A stretch of DNA of 64,000 nt from Variovorax sp. Root411 (GTDB lineage Bacteria > Pseudomonadota > Gammaproteobacteria > Burkholderiales > Burkholderiaceae_C): contig NZ_LMDW01000001.1 of the NCBI RefSeq assembly GCF_001425205.1, positions 745,928 to 809,927 of the forward strand. The letters run 5' to 3'. Positions 47,689-59,024 of this stretch are shown one piece after another. Positions within the stretch are counted from its first letter, which is position 1. Every line of letters starts with the position of its first letter. Below the pieces are notes generated by a model that saw only the letters and a list, made by a program, of their open reading frames with translations, did not search any database and had not been told where the DNA came from. Position numbers and translations under genes: made by a program.

Positions 47689-49377
47689 TTACTTGCTGTC
47701 GTTGTTGTCGAGCTTGGCGCGCAGCAGGGCGCCCAGGCTCGTCGTGCCCGCGTTTTCGCGTGCCGACTGCTGGCTCAGGCTGGCCATGGCGCCTTGTTCG
47801 TCGACCATGTCCTTCTGCTTGATCGACAGCTGGATGTTGCGGGTCTTGCGATCCACATTCACGACGATGGCAGTGACTTCGTCGCCTTCCTTCAGCACGT
47901 TGCGGGCATCTTCGACGCGGTCGCGCGAGATTTCCGAAGCACGCAGGTAGCCGATGATGTCTTCGCCGAGGTCGATTTCAGCGCCGCGGGCGTCCACGGT
48001 CTTGACCTTGCCGGTCACGATCTGACCCTTGTCGTTCACGGTGGTGAACGTGGTGAACGGATCGCTGTCGAGCTGCTTGATACCCAGGCTGATGCGTTCG
48101 CGGTCGACGTCCACAGCCAGCACGAGCGCTTCGACTTCCTGGCCCTTCTTGTAGTTGCGAACGGCGGTTTCGCCGGCTTCGTTCCACGAGAGGTCCGAGA
48201 GGTGAACCAGGCCGTCGATGCCGGCAGCCAGACCCACGAACACGCCGAAGTCGGTGATCGACTTGATCGGGCCCTTGACGCGGTCGCCACGCTTCGTGTT
48301 TTGCGCGAACTCTTGCCACGGGTTGGCCTTGCACTGCTTCATGCCCAGGCTGATGCGGCGCTTGTCTTCGTCGATCTCGAGGACCATGACTTCGACTTCG
48401 TCGCCCAGCGAGACGATCTTGTTCGGAGCGATGTTCTTGTTGGTCCAGTCCATTTCGGAGACGTGCACCAGGCCTTCGATGCCGGGTTCGAGTTCGACGA
48501 ACGCGCCGTAGTCGGCAATGTTCGTGACCTTGCCGAACAGGCGGGTCGATTGCGGGTAGCGGCGCGAAACGCCCATCCACGGGTCGTCACCCATCTGCTT
48601 GAGACCCAGCGAGACACGGTTCTTTTCGGTGTCGAACTTGAGGATCTTGGCGGTGATTTCCTGGCCGGCCTGAACGACTTCGCTCGGGTGGCGAACACGG
48701 CGCCATGCCATGTCGGTGATGTGCAGCAGGCCGTCGATGCCGCCGAGGTCCACGAACGCACCGTATTCGGTGATGTTCTTGACCACGCCGCGCACGACTG
48801 CGCCTTCCTTCAGCGTTTCCATCAGCTTGGCGCGTTCTTCGCCCATGCTGGCTTCGACTACGGCACGGCGCGACAGCACGACGTTGTTGCGCTTGCGGTC
48901 GAGCTTGATGACCTTGAATTCGAGGGTCTTGTTCTCGTACGGGGTCAGGTCCTTGATCGGACGCGTGTCGATCAGCGAGCCCGGCAGGAATGCGCGGATG
49001 CCGTTGACGAGCACGGTCAGGCCGCCCTTGACCTTGCCGCTGGTGGTGCCGGTGACGAAGTCGCCCGATTCCAGGGCCTTCTCCAGGGCGAGCCACGAAG
49101 CCAGACGCTTGGCGGTGTCGCGCGAGAGGATGGTGTCGCCGTAGCCGTTTTCAACGCTGCCGATGGCAACGGAAACGAAATCGCCGGCCTGGACTTCGAG
49201 TTCGCCCTTGTCGTTCTTGAACTCTTCGATCGGCACGTACGCTTCGGACTTCAGGCCGGCGTTGACCACGACGTGGTTGTGTTCGACACGCACGACTTCG
49301 GCCGTGATGACCTCGCCGGTGCGCATTTCGGAACGCTTCAGGGACTCTTCGAATAGGTCGGCAAAAGATTCAGACAT
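47689..49377 (-). CDS. rpsA: 30S ribosomal protein S1
   Basis: A 562-residue protein with six S1/OB repeats, recognisable by [17 protein letters not shown] strands ([57 protein letters not shown]). It binds mRNA leaders and lets the 30S subunit unfold them. The start ATG 49377 follows GAAGGA. The leader between 49378 and 49573 has a short dyad, GGTTG/CAACC, which may be part of autoregulation. S1 is usually encoded next to cmk, as here. Confidence 0.97.
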   Translation of the reverse strand: MSESFADLFEESLKRSEMRTGEVITAEVVRVEHNHVVVNAGLKSEAYVPIEEFKNDKGELEVQAGDFVSVAIGSVENGYGDTILSRDTAKRLASWLALEKALESGDFVTGTTSGKVKGGLTVLVNGIRAFLPGSLIDTRPIKDLTPYENKTLEFKVIKLDRKRNNVVLSRRAVVEASMGEERAKLMETLKEGAVVRGVVKNITEYGAFVDLGGIDGLLHITDMAWRRVRHPSEVVQAGQEITAKILKFDTEKNRVSLGLKQMGDDPWMGVSRRYPQSTRLFGKVTNIADYGAFVELEPGIEGLVHVSEMDWTNKNIAPNKIVSLGDEVEVMVLEIDEDKRRISLGMKQCKANPWQEFAQNTKRGDRVKGPIKSITDFGVFVGLAAGIDGLVHLSDLSWNEAGETAVRNYKKGQEVEALVLAVDVDRERISLGIKQLDSDPFTTFTTVNDKGQIVTGKVKTVDARGAEIDLGEDIIGYLRASEISRDRVEDARNVLKEGDEVTAIVVNVDRKTRNIQLSIKQKDMVDEQGAMASLSQQSARENAGTTSLGALLRAKLDNNDSK

Positions 49378-49573
49378 TTATGGTTCCTTCCGTCAGGCAG
49401 GGTTGGCAGGCGCTCTTGCGAGATTGCGTGCGGCTGCTGTGGGTCTGGAGACGGCGGTTTTGTGGGCTGGTGCCCGGGTTGGTTGAACAACCAGAAGGCC
49501 GGTGCGCTGTCGCGCGAGAAGAGCCTGCTGGAGCGGTATGCGCCCCCCGGAACACCCGGTTGGCGCGAGCCTT

Positions 49574-51586
49574 TCAAGCGGACTTGAACGGCTGTACTTG
49601 CTGCCACCAGTTCAATACCGTATCGATCGATTGCTCGATGGACAGCTGGGAGTTGTCGAGGTGGCGGGCATCCTGCGCCGGCTTCAGCGGAGCGACGCTG
49701 CGGGAAGAGTCCCGGGCGTCACGTGCTTCCAAGTCGGAGCGAAGACTGTCGAGTGTAGCCGAAATCCCCTTTGAAATCAACTGCTTATGGCGCCGTTCGG
49801 CACGCTGGGCGGCGCCGGCCGTGAGGAACACCTTGAGCGCCGCGTCGGGGAAGATCACGGTGCCCATGTCGCGTCCGTCGGCCACCAGCCCGGGCAGGCG
49901 GCGGAAGCGATGCTGCAGGTCTTGCAGCGCCTCGCGCACGGCGGGCAACGCGGAGACACGCGAGGCGTCCATGCCGGCGGCTTCGGTGCGGATGTCGTCG
50001 CTCACGTCTTCCCCGGCCAGCAGCACCTTCCCCTCGGTGAACTGCAGGGGCAGCGCGGCGGCGAGGGTGGCAATCTGCGGTTCGTTTGCGGTATTGGCGT
50101 CCAGGCCGGCGCGGCGCATGGCGAGGCCGGTCACGCGGTACAGCGAGCCCGAATCGAGGTAGTGGTAGCCCAGCAGGCGCGCTACCTCGGCCGCCAGCGT
50201 GCCCTTGCCGGAGGCGGTCGGGCCGTCGATGCAGATCACCGGCACCTCGGCGGCCTCGGCGACCGAGAACAAGGTCTCGAAGTAATCGGGGAAGGTCTTG
50301 GCGACGCAATGCGGATCGAGGATGCGCACCGGCACGCCGGCCGGGTTGAACGCCGCCAGCGAGAAGCACATGGCCACACGATGGTCATCGTAGGTGCGGA
50401 TACTTGCCGGGCGCCAGCCGGCCTGCGCGAGTGGATGCACGCGGATGAAGTCGGGGCCGGCCTCGACTGCGGCGCCAAGCTTCTTCAGCTCGTTGGCCAT
50501 GGCATCGATGCGGTCGGTTTCCTTCACGCGCCAACTCGCGATGTTGCGCAGCGTGCTCGGGCCGTCGGCGTAGAGCGCCATCACGGCCAACGTCATCGCG
50601 GCGTCGGGGATGTGGTTGGCGTCGAGGTCGATGGCCTTGAGCGGCCACGCCCCGCGGCGTACTTCGAGCCAGTTCGGGCCGCTGTCGACCAGCGCGCCCA
50701 TCTGGCGGGCGGCGTCGATGAAGCGGATGTCGCCCTGGATCGAATCGGCTCCCACGCCCTCGATCCGGATGCCGTCCTTGCCGGATACGCCCGTCGCGAT
50801 GGCGCCCAGAGCTATGAAATAGCTGGCGGAGGAGGCGTCGGCCTCGACGTGGATGTCGCCCGGCGAGCTGTAGCTGCTGCCGGCGGGAATGGTGAAGCGC
50901 TCCCAGCCGTCGCGCTGCACGTGGATGCCGAAGCGCGCCAGCAGGTTCAGCGTGATCTCGATGTAGGGCTTGGAGATCAGCTCGCCGATCACCTCGATCA
51001 CGATGTCATTGGCCGCCGCCAGCGGCAGCGCCAGCAACAGGGCAGTGAGGAACTGGCTGGACACGTCGCCGCGCACGCGGATCGGCGCGTCGAGCGCGAG
51101 TTCGCCGTGCGGCACGGGGTGGATACGCAGCGGTGGATAGCCCGGATTGCCGAGGTAGTCGATGCGGCAGCCAAGCTGGGTCAGTGCGTCGACGAGGTCG
51201 CCGATCGGGCGCTCGTGCATGCGCGGCACGCCGCTGAGCTCGAACTCGCCGCCCAGCAGTGACAGCGCCGCGGTCAGCGGGCGCATCGCGGTGCCGGCAT
51301 TGCCGAGGAACAGCGGCAGCAGCGTTTCGTTGGGCTTCAGCTGGCCGCCCAGGCCGGTGATGCGCAGCGTGCTGCCTGCAGGGTCGATGCCGCAGCCGAG
51401 CGCGCGCAGGGCGTCGAGCATCACGCGGGTGTCGTCGGAGTCCAGCAGGTCGTGGATGGTGGTGGTGCCGCTCGCGAGCGCGGCGAGCAGCAGCACGCGG
51501 TTGGAAATGCTCTTGGAGCCCGGCAGCCGGACCGTGCCGGCCGCGCCTGCGAGAGGCGGGAGATCGAGGAAGGCCGTCGAGAACAT
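49574..51586 (-). CDS. aroA-cmk: Fused 3-phosphoshikimate 1-carboxyvinyltransferase / cytidylate kinase
   Basis: A 670-residue two-domain protein. Residues 1 to ~445 are EPSP synthase ([20 protein letters not shown] at the PEP/S3P site, [10 protein letters not shown], and the [17 protein letters not shown] block). From ~448 to the end it is CMP kinase ([14 protein letters not shown] with Walker A at 455-463, and [19 protein letters not shown]). AroA makes EPSP for chorismate; Cmk phosphorylates CMP/dCMP. There is no stop and no plausible second start between the two, only a linker of about ten residues. The start follows tyrA by 1 bp. Confidence 0.95.
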   Translation of the reverse strand: MFSTAFLDLPPLAGAAGTVRLPGSKSISNRVLLLAALASGTTTIHDLLDSDDTRVMLDALRALGCGIDPAGSTLRITGLGGQLKPNETLLPLFLGNAGTAMRPLTAALSLLGGEFELSGVPRMHERPIGDLVDALTQLGCRIDYLGNPGYPPLRIHPVPHGELALDAPIRVRGDVSSQFLTALLLALPLAAANDIVIEVIGELISKPYIEITLNLLARFGIHVQRDGWERFTIPAGSSYSSPGDIHVEADASSASYFIALGAIATGVSGKDGIRIEGVGADSIQGDIRFIDAARQMGALVDSGPNWLEVRRGAWPLKAIDLDANHIPDAAMTLAVMALYADGPSTLRNIASWRVKETDRIDAMANELKKLGAAVEAGPDFIRVHPLAQAGWRPASIRTYDDHRVAMCFSLAAFNPAGVPVRILDPHCVAKTFPDYFETLFSVAEAAEVPVICIDGPTASGKGTLAAEVARLLGYHYLDSGSLYRVTGLAMRRAGLDANTANEPQIATLAAALPLQFTEGKVLLAGEDVSDDIRTEAAGMDASRVSALPAVREALQDLQHRFRRLPGLVADGRDMGTVIFPDAALKVFLTAGAAQRAERRHKQLISKGISATLDSLRSDLEARDARDSSRSVAPLKPAQDARHLDNSQLSIEQSIDTVLNWWQQVQPFKSA

Positions 51587-51587
51587 C

Positions 51588-52478
51588 TCAGTTGTCCTGC
51601 TGCTGCGACGAGGTGTCGGTAGCCGGCTTCCAGGCCGAGCGGGCCTTGCTGGCGGTGGCGATGGATTGCTCCAGTGCCTGCAGGTCGCCTGCGGTCATCA
51701 GTGCTTCAAGGTCTTCCAGCGCCTTGCGGAAGGCCTGCGACTGCTGGAGCACCTGTTCGCGGTTGGCCAGCAGCACATCGCGCCACATGACAGGGTCGCT
51801 GGCGGCGATGCGCGAGAAGTCGCGAAAGCCTGGGCCTGCGAGGCTCAGGAAGCGGTCGCCCTGCGGCTGGCTGGCGATGGCATTGGTGTACGCGAAGGCC
51901 AGCAGGTGCGGCAGGTGGCTCACGGCGGCGAAGGCGGCGTCGTGCTCATCGTGCGTCATGGTGACGACGTGCGCGCCGATGCCGCTCCATACCTGCGAGG
52001 CCCGCTGCACATTGGAGCGCAGCGTGGTCTTCACGGGCGTCAGCACGACCTGGCGGCCGGCGAAAAGCGAAGCCTCGGCATGCTCGATGCCCGAGAGTTC
52101 CTTGCCGGCAATCGGATGCGCCGGCACGAAGTTCGCGAACTGCTTCTGCAGGCCGTTGCGCGCGGCCTCGATCACGTCGCCCTTGGTCGAGCCCACGTCC
52201 ATCACGAGCGTTTCGCTCGAAATGCCATGACGGATCGCCTTGAACGTGGCTTCCGATGCAGCCACCGGCACCGCCAGCAGCACGATGTCGGCGCCCGATA
52301 CCGCCAGCAGCGCTGAAGGCGCCACCACGTCGATCACGCCCAGTTGGCGTGCCCGCTCGGTAGTGGAGGGCGACTTGCTGTAGCCCACCACGCGTTTCAC
52401 CAGCTTCGCGCGCTTGAGTGCGAGCGCGAAGGAGCCGCCCATCAGGCCGCAGCCGATCAGTCCCAGTTGTTCGAACAT
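51588..52478 (-). CDS. tyrA: Prephenate dehydrogenase
   Basis: A 296-residue NAD(P)-dependent enzyme with the Rossmann motif [17 protein letters not shown] at the N-terminus. [13 protein letters not shown] and [16 protein letters not shown] carry the substrate His and active-site region. It converts prephenate to 4-hydroxyphenylpyruvate in tyrosine synthesis. No fused chorismate mutase or ACT domain is seen. It is 1 bp before aroA-cmk and follows pheA by 19 bp. Confidence 0.95.
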   Translation of the reverse strand: MFEQLGLIGCGLMGGSFALALKRAKLVKRVVGYSKSPSTTERARQLGVIDVVAPSALLAVSGADIVLLAVPVAASEATFKAIRHGISSETLVMDVGSTKGDVIEAARNGLQKQFANFVPAHPIAGKELSGIEHAEASLFAGRQVVLTPVKTTLRSNVQRASQVWSGIGAHVVTMTHDEHDAAFAAVSHLPHLLAFAYTNAIASQPQGDRFLSLAGPGFRDFSRIAASDPVMWRDVLLANREQVLQQSQAFRKALEDLEALMTAGDLQALEQSIATASKARSAWKPATDTSSQQQDN

Positions 52479-52497
52479 GCTTCTGCTTGCCTGCCGC

Positions 52498-53622
52498 TCA
52501 GGCCTTGACGGGGTAGGCGCCCAGCACCTTGTAGAAGGCGCAGAGTCCGCGCAGTTCGGCCAGCGCCGCGGCCACGTTGGGCTGCGAGGGGTGGCCGTCG
52601 AGGTCGATGTAGAAGTAGTACTCCCACTGGCCAGTGCGCGCCGGACGCGACTCGAAACGCGTCATCGACACGTTGTTGGCCTTCAGCGGCACCAGCAGGT
52701 CGTGCACCGCGCCGGGCCGGTTGGGTACCGAGACGATCAGGCTCGTGCAGTCACGGCCCGAGGCCGGCGGCATGGCCAGCGTCTGCGGCAGGCAGATCAC
52801 CGAGAAGCGGGTGCGGTTGTACGAGTCGTCCTGGATGGCATGCGCCACGATGTGCAGGCCGAAGCGGGTGGCAGCGCGTTCGCCGGCCAGCGCGGCCCAG
52901 GCCGGGTTGGTGGCCGCGAGGCGGGCACCTTCGGCGTTGCTCGACACGGCGCGCCGCTCGGCGTTGGGCAGGTGCTTGGACAGCCAGGTCTGGCATTGCG
53001 CGAGCGCCTGTGGATGGGCCAGCACGGCTTCGACGCCTTCGAGCGAATTGCTGCTGCGCAGCAGGTGGTGGCGCACCAGCAGGCTGACTTCACCGACGAC
53101 GTGGGTGGGCGAATGCAGGAACAGGTCGAGCGAGCGCGTGACCACGCCTTCGGTCGAGTTCTCGACGCCGACGACGCCGTACTGGGCGCTGCCCGCGGCG
53201 GTGGCATGGAACACCTCGTCGAAGCTGGCGCAGTAGATCAGGTCGGCGGCGCCACCGAAGTACTCGATGGCCGCCTGCTCGCAGAAGGTGCCTTCGGGAC
53301 CAAGCACGGCCACGCGTTGCGGCGATTCGAGCGCCAGGCAGGCCGACATGATTTCGCGCCAGATAGCCGCCACATGCAGGTCCTTGAGCGGACCGCCATT
53401 GCTCTTCTTCATCTTCTCGATGACTTGCGCCACGCGGTCGGGGCGGAAGAACGGCGTGCCCTCGCGCTTCTTGACCTCGCCGACCAGTTCGGCCACATGG
53501 GCCCGTTCGTTGAGCAGGCTCAGCAGTTGCTGGTCGAGCGAGTCGATCTGCACGCGCAGATCGGCCAGGCTTTCGGATTTGTCGGAAGGAGAAGAGGGCG
53601 TTGTGGGTGTGGAGTCGGTCAT
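52498..53622 (-). CDS. pheA: Bifunctional chorismate mutase / prephenate dehydratase (P-protein)
   Basis: A 374-residue protein: AroQ-type chorismate mutase (about 18-100, LRVQIDSLDQQLLSLLNERA), prephenate dehydratase (about 105-285, VAVLGPEGTFCEQAAIEYFG) and an ACT regulatory domain (about 295-370) with the phenylalanine-binding FESRPAR. It makes phenylpyruvate and is normally feedback-inhibited by phenylalanine. It lies between serC and tyrA; hisC, often found between pheA and tyrA in betaproteobacteria, is missing here. Confidence 0.96.
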   Translation of the reverse strand: MTDSTPTTPSSPSDKSESLADLRVQIDSLDQQLLSLLNERAHVAELVGEVKKREGTPFFRPDRVAQVIEKMKKSNGGPLKDLHVAAIWREIMSACLALESPQRVAVLGPEGTFCEQAAIEYFGGAADLIYCASFDEVFHATAAGSAQYGVVGVENSTEGVVTRSLDLFLHSPTHVVGEVSLLVRHHLLRSSNSLEGVEAVLAHPQALAQCQTWLSKHLPNAERRAVSSNAEGARLAATNPAWAALAGERAATRFGLHIVAHAIQDDSYNRTRFSVICLPQTLAMPPASGRDCTSLIVSVPNRPGAVHDLLVPLKANNVSMTRFESRPARTGQWEYYFYIDLDGHPSQPNVAAALAELRGLCAFYKVLGAYPVKA

Positions 53623-53646
53623 CGTGCGAGCAGCTAGGGCATGCGC

Positions 53647-54777
53647 CTAGGCATGCGATCGCTCGAATTCTCGCATGTAGCTCACAAGTTCCTGTACGCC
53701 TTCCAGCGGCATGGCGTTGTAGATGCTGGCGCGCATGCCACCCACCGACTTGTGGCCCTTGAGCTGCAGCAGCCCGGCCTCGCGCGCGCCGGCCAGGAAA
53801 GCCTCGTTGCGGCTTTCGTCCGCCAGGAAAAACGGCACGTTCATGCGCGAGCGGCAGCCCGGATCGATGCGGTTGGCGTAGAAGTCGGAGCCGTCGATGA
53901 AGCCGTACAGCAGCTTCGCCTTGGCTATGTTGCGCTGCTCCATGGCGGCGATGCCGGTGTGCGTGCCTTCGGCCTGCTGCTGCAGCCACTGGAACGTGAG
54001 CCCCGCCATGTAGATGCCCCAGGTCGGCGGGGTGTTGTACATGGAGTTGTTGTCGGCCACGGTCTTGTAGTTGAACGCGCTCGGGCAGATCTCGAGCGCG
54101 TGGCCCAGCAGATCGTCGCGCACGACCACGATCGTCAGGCCGGCGGGGCCGAGATTCTTTTGTGCGCCGCCGAAGGCAAGGCCCACGCGGCTCCAGTCGA
54201 CGCTGCGCGAAGCAACGTGCGAGGAAAAATCGATGACCAGCGGGGCATTGCTGCCGAGCGCGGCCAGGTCGGGCAGTTGCTGGAATTCGATGCCGTTGAT
54301 GGTCTCGTTGGAGCACACGTGCACGTACGAGGCATCCTTGGAGAGTTGCCAGGTCGAGGGATCGGGCAGCTTCGTATGCTGGTCCTCGGCATTGCTCGCG
54401 GCCACGCGCGCCGTGCAATAGCGCTGCGCTTCCTTGTGCGACTTGATGCTCCAGCTGCCGGTGAGGACGAAATCAGCGGTTTTGCCGCGCGACAGGTTCA
54501 TCGGCACGATGGCGTTTTCACCAAGGCCGCCACCCTGCATGAACAGGATGTGGAAGTGCGAGGGCACGGCCAGCAGCGTGCGGAAGTCGGCTTCGGCTTG
54601 CGTGCAGATGGTGCCGAATTCCTTGCCGCGATGGCTCATTTCCATCACGCTCATGCCGCTGCCCTGCCAATCGAGCATTTCGGCGGCAGCGCGTTGCAGC
54701 ACCGCCTCCGGCATGGCAGCCGGACCGGCCGAGAAGTTGTAGGGGCGCTTGCCGGCCGGCGTCTGCTGCTGGGTCAC
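53647..54777 (-). CDS. serC: Phosphoserine aminotransferase
   Basis: A 376-residue PLP enzyme using a GTG start at 54777, 7 bp after the DUF2059 stop (start of protein: [19 protein letters not shown]). The alternative ATG at 54846 would add 23 residues drawn from the overlapping DUF2059 tail and is not credible. [17 protein letters not shown] is the family start and [14 protein letters not shown] has the Schiff-base Lys. It makes phosphoserine from phosphohydroxypyruvate and also serves pyridoxine synthesis. Confidence 0.95.
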   Translation of the reverse strand: MTQQQTPAGKRPYNFSAGPAAMPEAVLQRAAAEMLDWQGSGMSVMEMSHRGKEFGTICTQAEADFRTLLAVPSHFHILFMQGGGLGENAIVPMNLSRGKTADFVLTGSWSIKSHKEAQRYCTARVAASNAEDQHTKLPDPSTWQLSKDASYVHVCSNETINGIEFQQLPDLAALGSNAPLVIDFSSHVASRSVDWSRVGLAFGGAQKNLGPAGLTIVVVRDDLLGHALEICPSAFNYKTVADNNSMYNTPPTWGIYMAGLTFQWLQQQAEGTHTGIAAMEQRNIAKAKLLYGFIDGSDFYANRIDPGCRSRMNVPFFLADESRNEAFLAGAREAGLLQLKGHKSVGGMRASIYNAMPLEGVQELVSYMREFERSHA

Positions 54778-54784
54778 GTTGCTT

Positions 54785-55375
54785 TTACTTCTTGGCTGGA
54801 GCCTTGGCAGGTGCCTTGGCGGGAGCGGAACCTTGGGCGGCACCATCGGTCGGCGCGCCGAGAGCCTTGGCGACGGCGGTGTCGAGCGCGCGCATTTTGG
54901 GTTCGACCGTGGCGCGCGTGTCGGACACGAGTTTTTCCGTCAGTGCAGTCTGCATCTTCGGGTTCAGATCCTGGTACTTCTTGCTCAGAGGCGAGTTGAT
55001 CCAGGCCAGCAGTTGCTTGAGCTCGTCTTCGCTGAAGTTCTGCTCCAGCAGCGGGGTGAGGGCGCCCGGGGCCAGTTGAATGGCCTTGTCGCGAACGATT
55101 GGATAGGTCTCGTCGAAGTACTTCTTCAGTTCGGCGTCGGCAGCCTTGGCAGCGGCTTCGCGCTTGGCTTCAGGCACTTGCGTCTGGAGGTACTGCGAAC
55201 CCGCCTGTGCGATCGGAGCGCTCGATTGCTCGACCAGACCGCGTGCCAGCGATTCGATGCCGGGGCGCTGAATGTCGATGAACTGCTTGATGAGCGTGGC
55301 CTTGTCCTGGGCCATCGCGGCCATCGAACTGCCAGCCAGGGCGACCGTCAGAAGTGCGAGTTTGATTTTTTTCAC
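54785..55375 (-). CDS. DUF2059 periplasmic protein
   Basis: A 196-residue secreted protein with a signal peptide ([21 protein letters not shown], cut near AMAQ) and a helical DUF2059 domain ([42 protein letters not shown] in part). The C-terminus has Pro-Ala-Lys repeats ([13 protein letters not shown]). The function is unknown. It overlaps the gyrA stop by 4 bp and lies between gyrA and serC, which is not the commonest order and suggests an inserted gene kept in the operon. Confidence 0.9.
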   Translation of the reverse strand: MKKIKLALLTVALAGSSMAAMAQDKATLIKQFIDIQRPGIESLARGLVEQSSAPIAQAGSQYLQTQVPEAKREAAAKAADAELKKYFDETYPIVRDKAIQLAPGALTPLLEQNFSEDELKQLLAWINSPLSKKYQDLNPKMQTALTEKLVSDTRATVEPKMRALDTAVAKALGAPTDGAAQGSAPAKAPAKAPAKK

Positions 55376-58017
55376 TGAGGATTCTCCGTTGAAGATGTGG
55401 AAGTATCGTCCGCGTCCGGCTCGGTTTCGCCGTTCGCGTCGTTTTCGACGATACGTTGTAGTCCGCTGAGTTTGGCGCCTTCGTCGAGCCCGATCAACGT
55501 AACGCCCTGCGTCGCGCGACCAAGTTCACGAATTTCGGCAACCCGGGTGCGCACCAGCACGCCCTTGTCGGTGATGAGCATGATCTCATCATCCGCATGC
55601 ACGAGAGTGGCGGCAACGACCTTGCCGTTGCGCTCACTCTGTTGAATAGCGATCATGCCTTTGGTTCCCCGGCCGTGGCGGGTGTATTCGGTAATGCTTG
55701 TCCGCTTTCCGTAACCATTTTCCGTGGCAGTGAGCACGCTTTGCTGCTCGTCCTCGGCCACCAGCATGGCGATCACGCCCTGGCCCGGCTCCAGCGACAT
55801 GCCGCGTACGCCTCGGGCATTGCGGCCCAGCGGCCGGACGTCTTCCTCGTCGAAGCGCACGGCTTTTCCGTTGTCGCTGAAGAGCATCACGTCGTGCTTG
55901 CCGTCGGTGAGTGCCGCGCCGATCAGGTAATCGCCTTCATCGAGGTTCACGGCAATGATCCCGCCTTTGCGCGGATTGTTGAACTCGTCGAGCGCCGTCT
56001 TCTTGACCGTGCCCATCGAGGTCGCCATGAATACGTACTGGTCGGCCGGGAAGTTGCGCTTCTCGCCGGTCAGGGCCAGGGCGACGTTGATCTTCTCGCC
56101 TTCCTGCAGCGGGAACATGTTGACGATGGGGCGTCCGCGCGAGCCGCGCGAACCCGCCGGCACTTCCCAGACCTTGAGCCAATACAGCCGGCCGCGGTTC
56201 GAGAAGCACAGGATGTAGTCGTGCGTGTTGGCGATGAAAAGCTGGTCGATCCAGTCGTCTTCCTTCGTTGCCGTGGCCTGCTTGCCGCGGCCGCCGCGCT
56301 TTTGCGCGCGGTACTCGCCCAGCGGCTGGCTCTTGATGTAGCCGCTGTGCGAGAGCGTGACGACCATGTCGGTCGGCGTGATCAGGTCTTCGGTCGAGAG
56401 GTCGTAGGCGCTGTGCTCCACCAGGCTGCGGCGCGCGCCGATCTTCGACTGGCCGAACTCCTGCTTGATGGTGCCGAGTTCTTCGCCAATGATGGTCGAG
56501 ACGCGTTCGGGCTTGGCGAGGATGTCGAGCAGGTCGTCGATCTCGGCCATCACGTCCTTGTACTCGGCCACGATCTTGTCCTGCTCCAGGCCGGTCAGGC
56601 GCTGCAGGCGCATCTGCAGGATTTCCTGGGCTTGCGTTTCCGACAGGCGGTAGAGGCCGTCGCCGCCCATGCCGAACTCGCGCTCGAGGCCTTCGGGGCG
56701 GTAGTCGTCCGCGTTGATCACGCCGCCGTCGGCGCGCGTGCGCGTGAGCATTTCGCGCACCAGCTTGCTGTCCCAGCTGCGGGTCATCAGCTCGGCCTTG
56801 GCAACGGGTGGCGTGGGCGATTCGCGGATGATGCGGATGAATTCGTCGATGTTGGCGAGCGCCACCGCCAGGCCTTCGAGCACGTGGCCGCGTTCGCGGG
56901 CCTTGCGCAGCGTGAAGACTGTGCGGCGCGTGACCACTTCGCGGCGGTGCTGCAGGAAGACCTGGATCAGGTCCTTCAGGTTGCACAGCTTGGGCTGGCC
57001 GTCGACCAGCGCCACCATGTTGATGCCGAAGGTGTCCTGCAGCTGCGTCTGCTTGTAGAGGTTGTTGAGCACCACCTCGGGCACTTCGCCGCGCTTGAGC
57101 TCGATGACGAGGCGCATGCCCGACTTGTCGGACTCGTCCTGGATGTGGCTGATGCCTTCGATCTTCTTCTCGTGCACCAGCTCGGCCATGCGTTCCTGCA
57201 GCGTCTTCTTGTTGACCTGGTAGGGGAGTTCGTCGACGATGATCGCCTGGCGCTGGCCGCGGTCGATGTCCTCGAAATGGCACTTGGCGCGCATCACGAC
57301 CTTGCCGCGGCCGGTGCGGTAGCCGTCCTTCACGCCGTTGATGCCGTAGATGATGCCGGCGGTGGGGAAGTCGGGCGCCGGCACGATCTCCATCAGCTCG
57401 TCGATGCTGGCTTCGGGGTTGCGCAGCAGGTGCAGACAGGCGTCGACAACCTCATTCAGGTTGTGCGGCGGAATATTGGTTGCCATGCCGACCGCAATAC
57501 CGCCGGAGCCATTGACCAGCAAATTCGGCAACTGGCTGGGCAGCACTTTCGGTTCTTTTTCAGAGCCGTCGTAATTGTCCTGAAAGTCGACAGTTTCCTT
57601 GTCGATATCGGCCAGCATTTCGTGCGCAATTTTGGCCAGCCGAATTTCCGTATACCGCATTGCGGCCGCGTTGTCTCCATCGACCGACCCGAAGTTGCCC
57701 TGGCCGTCGACCAGCATGTGGCGCATCGAGAAGTCCTGGGCCAGTCGCACGATGGTGTCGTAGACCGACTGGTCGCCGTGCGGGTGATATTTACCGATCA
57801 CGTCGCCGACGATACGGGCCGACTTCTTGTACGGCCGGTTCCAGTCGTTGTTGAGCTCGTGCATCGCGTACAGCACGCGGCGGTGTACGGGCTTGAGGCC
57901 GTCGCGGGCGTCGGGGAGCGCTCGGCCCACGATCACGCTCATGGCGTAATCGAGATAGCTGCTGCGCATTTCCTCTTCGAGACTGATGGGCAGGGTTTCT
58001 TTTGCGAAGGAGGTCAT
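55372..58017 (-). CDS. gyrA: DNA gyrase subunit A
   Basis: An 881-residue subunit. The catalytic Tyr122 is in [10 protein letters not shown], and the quinolone-resistance region [10 protein letters not shown] has Gln at 83 where enterics have Ser. The GyrA-box QKRGGRGK near 560 starts the DNA-wrapping domain, and the C-terminus has an acidic tail ([17 protein letters not shown]). It introduces negative supercoils with GyrB. ATG 58017 is the family start; the region upstream to 58167 reads only non-conserved sequence. It is divergent from the ompA-family gene. Confidence 0.97.
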   Translation of the reverse strand: MTSFAKETLPISLEEEMRSSYLDYAMSVIVGRALPDARDGLKPVHRRVLYAMHELNNDWNRPYKKSARIVGDVIGKYHPHGDQSVYDTIVRLAQDFSMRHMLVDGQGNFGSVDGDNAAAMRYTEIRLAKIAHEMLADIDKETVDFQDNYDGSEKEPKVLPSQLPNLLVNGSGGIAVGMATNIPPHNLNEVVDACLHLLRNPEASIDELMEIVPAPDFPTAGIIYGINGVKDGYRTGRGKVVMRAKCHFEDIDRGQRQAIIVDELPYQVNKKTLQERMAELVHEKKIEGISHIQDESDKSGMRLVIELKRGEVPEVVLNNLYKQTQLQDTFGINMVALVDGQPKLCNLKDLIQVFLQHRREVVTRRTVFTLRKARERGHVLEGLAVALANIDEFIRIIRESPTPPVAKAELMTRSWDSKLVREMLTRTRADGGVINADDYRPEGLEREFGMGGDGLYRLSETQAQEILQMRLQRLTGLEQDKIVAEYKDVMAEIDDLLDILAKPERVSTIIGEELGTIKQEFGQSKIGARRSLVEHSAYDLSTEDLITPTDMVVTLSHSGYIKSQPLGEYRAQKRGGRGKQATATKEDDWIDQLFIANTHDYILCFSNRGRLYWLKVWEVPAGSRGSRGRPIVNMFPLQEGEKINVALALTGEKRNFPADQYVFMATSMGTVKKTALDEFNNPRKGGIIAVNLDEGDYLIGAALTDGKHDVMLFSDNGKAVRFDEEDVRPLGRNARGVRGMSLEPGQGVIAMLVAEDEQQSVLTATENGYGKRTSITEYTRHGRGTKGMIAIQQSERNGKVVAATLVHADDEIMLITDKGVLVRTRVAEIRELGRATQGVTLIGLDEGAKLSGLQRIVENDANGETEPDADDTSTSSTENPQ

Positions 58018-58241
58018 GAGCAAGGGGCTGGCGGCAGGAAGGCGAAATTTTACGCTGTGAGGGGTGTCGCACCGCCGCAACACAAGGGGGCTATTCCGCC
58101 TCCGTCCTACGCTTCCGGGCTGTCCAGCGGCCTGTTTGCCAAAGACCCTATGGCACAATCGCCTCAACGTTTTGGGTGGTGGTCACTTAAAGCGTCCTTG
58201 ATTCGCAGCGCGGCTGCGGCTTTTTCCCCAAGAGGAGAACC
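58018..58241. promoter_or_regulatory. gyrA / ompA divergent intergenic region
   Basis: A 224-bp gene-free spacer. On the minus strand TAAAAT (58047-58052) is a candidate gyrA -10. On the plus strand CACAAT (58154-58159) is a candidate ompA -10 and the ribosome site AAGAGGAG precedes the ATG. A GCAGC-GCG-GCTGC dyad followed by GGCTTTTT lies at about 58206-58226 and could be a leader attenuator. Confidence 0.4.
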
Positions 58242-58892
58242 ATGAAGAAACTGAATAAAGTGGCGATGATGTTTGCAGTCGCTGCGCTCGCCACTGCCGC
58301 CGGCGCGCAGACCCGTGTCACCGCTGCGGACGGCGGTCCTACGATCGACAACTGGCAAAACGGCACCGGCGAACTGGTTTGGAAGAACGGCACGAACGAA
58401 CTGTGCTGGCGCGATGCCAACTGGACGCCGGCTACGGCTGCTGCTGGTTGCGACGGCGCTCTGGTTCCTGCTGCTCCGGCTGCTGCTGCTCCGACCCCTG
58501 CTGCTCCGGCCGCACCGGCCGCGCCGCAAGTCGCTGCCAACAAGGTGACCTTCGCTGCTGACGCCTTCTTCGACTTCGACAAGTCGGTTCTGAAGCCCGA
58601 AGGTCGCGCCAAGCTGACCGACCTGGTCGAGAAGATCCGTGGCGTGAACCTCGAAGTCATCATCGCTGTGGGCCACACCGATTCGATCGGTACGGACGCC
58701 TACAACCAGCGTCTGTCGGTGCGTCGCGCCGAAGCCGTCAAGGCCTTCCTGGTCTCGAAGGGCATCGAACGCAACCGCGTCTACACCGAAGGCAAGGGCG
58801 AGAAGCAGCCTGTGGCTGACAACCGCACCAAGGAAGGCCGCGCCAAGAACCGTCGTGTGGAAATCGAAGTGGTCGGCACCCGCGCCAACTAA
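58242..58892 (+). CDS. OmpA-family outer membrane/peptidoglycan-associated protein
   Basis: A 216-residue secreted protein with a signal peptide (cut near AAGAQ). The N-terminal domain has two Cys (NELCWRD and AAGCDG). A low-complexity Ala-Pro linker follows at about residues 75-100, built from imperfect DNA repeats. The C-terminal OmpA domain (about 105-215) has FFDFDKSVLKPEGRAKL, VGHTDSIGTDAYNQRLSVRR and NRRVEIEV with the Asp/Arg that grip diaminopimelate. There is no beta-barrel. It probably ties the outer membrane to the wall; this order with ubiG is conserved in betaproteobacteria. Confidence 0.93.
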   Translation: MKKLNKVAMMFAVAALATAAGAQTRVTAADGGPTIDNWQNGTGELVWKNGTNELCWRDANWTPATAAAGCDGALVPAAPAAAAPTPAAPAAPAAPQVAANKVTFAADAFFDFDKSVLKPEGRAKLTDLVEKIRGVNLEVIIAVGHTDSIGTDAYNQRLSVRRAEAVKAFLVSKGIERNRVYTEGKGEKQPVADNRTKEGRAKNRRVEIEVVGTRAN

Positions 58893-58914
58893 TCAGTCGA
58901 TTCCATCGATCATG

Positions 58915-58941
58915 AAAACCCCGCCCAGGCGGGGTTTTTTT
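58915..58941 (+). terminator. Rho-independent terminator after the ompA-family gene
   Basis: CCCCGC (58919-58924) pairs with GCGGGG (58929-58934) around CCAG, flanked by AAAA and a run of seven T. Confidence 0.92.
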
Positions 58942-59024
58942 ATGGCCGTCGAATTCGCGATTGATCTTTTGTCGGCAAAGCCGACTCGGTGCTTATCGGT
59001 CATTGCTCGTTTCATAATCGCTGT

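Noticed and set aside
55597..58245. 882-codon open frame antisense to gyrA
   Set aside because: gyrA is certain on the other strand; this frame has no recognisable domain or ribosome site.
58480..58530. Tandem repeat in the ompA-family gene as a phase-variable tract
   Set aside because: The GCTGCTCC-type units are imperfect and keep the reading frame; they simply encode the Ala-Pro linker.
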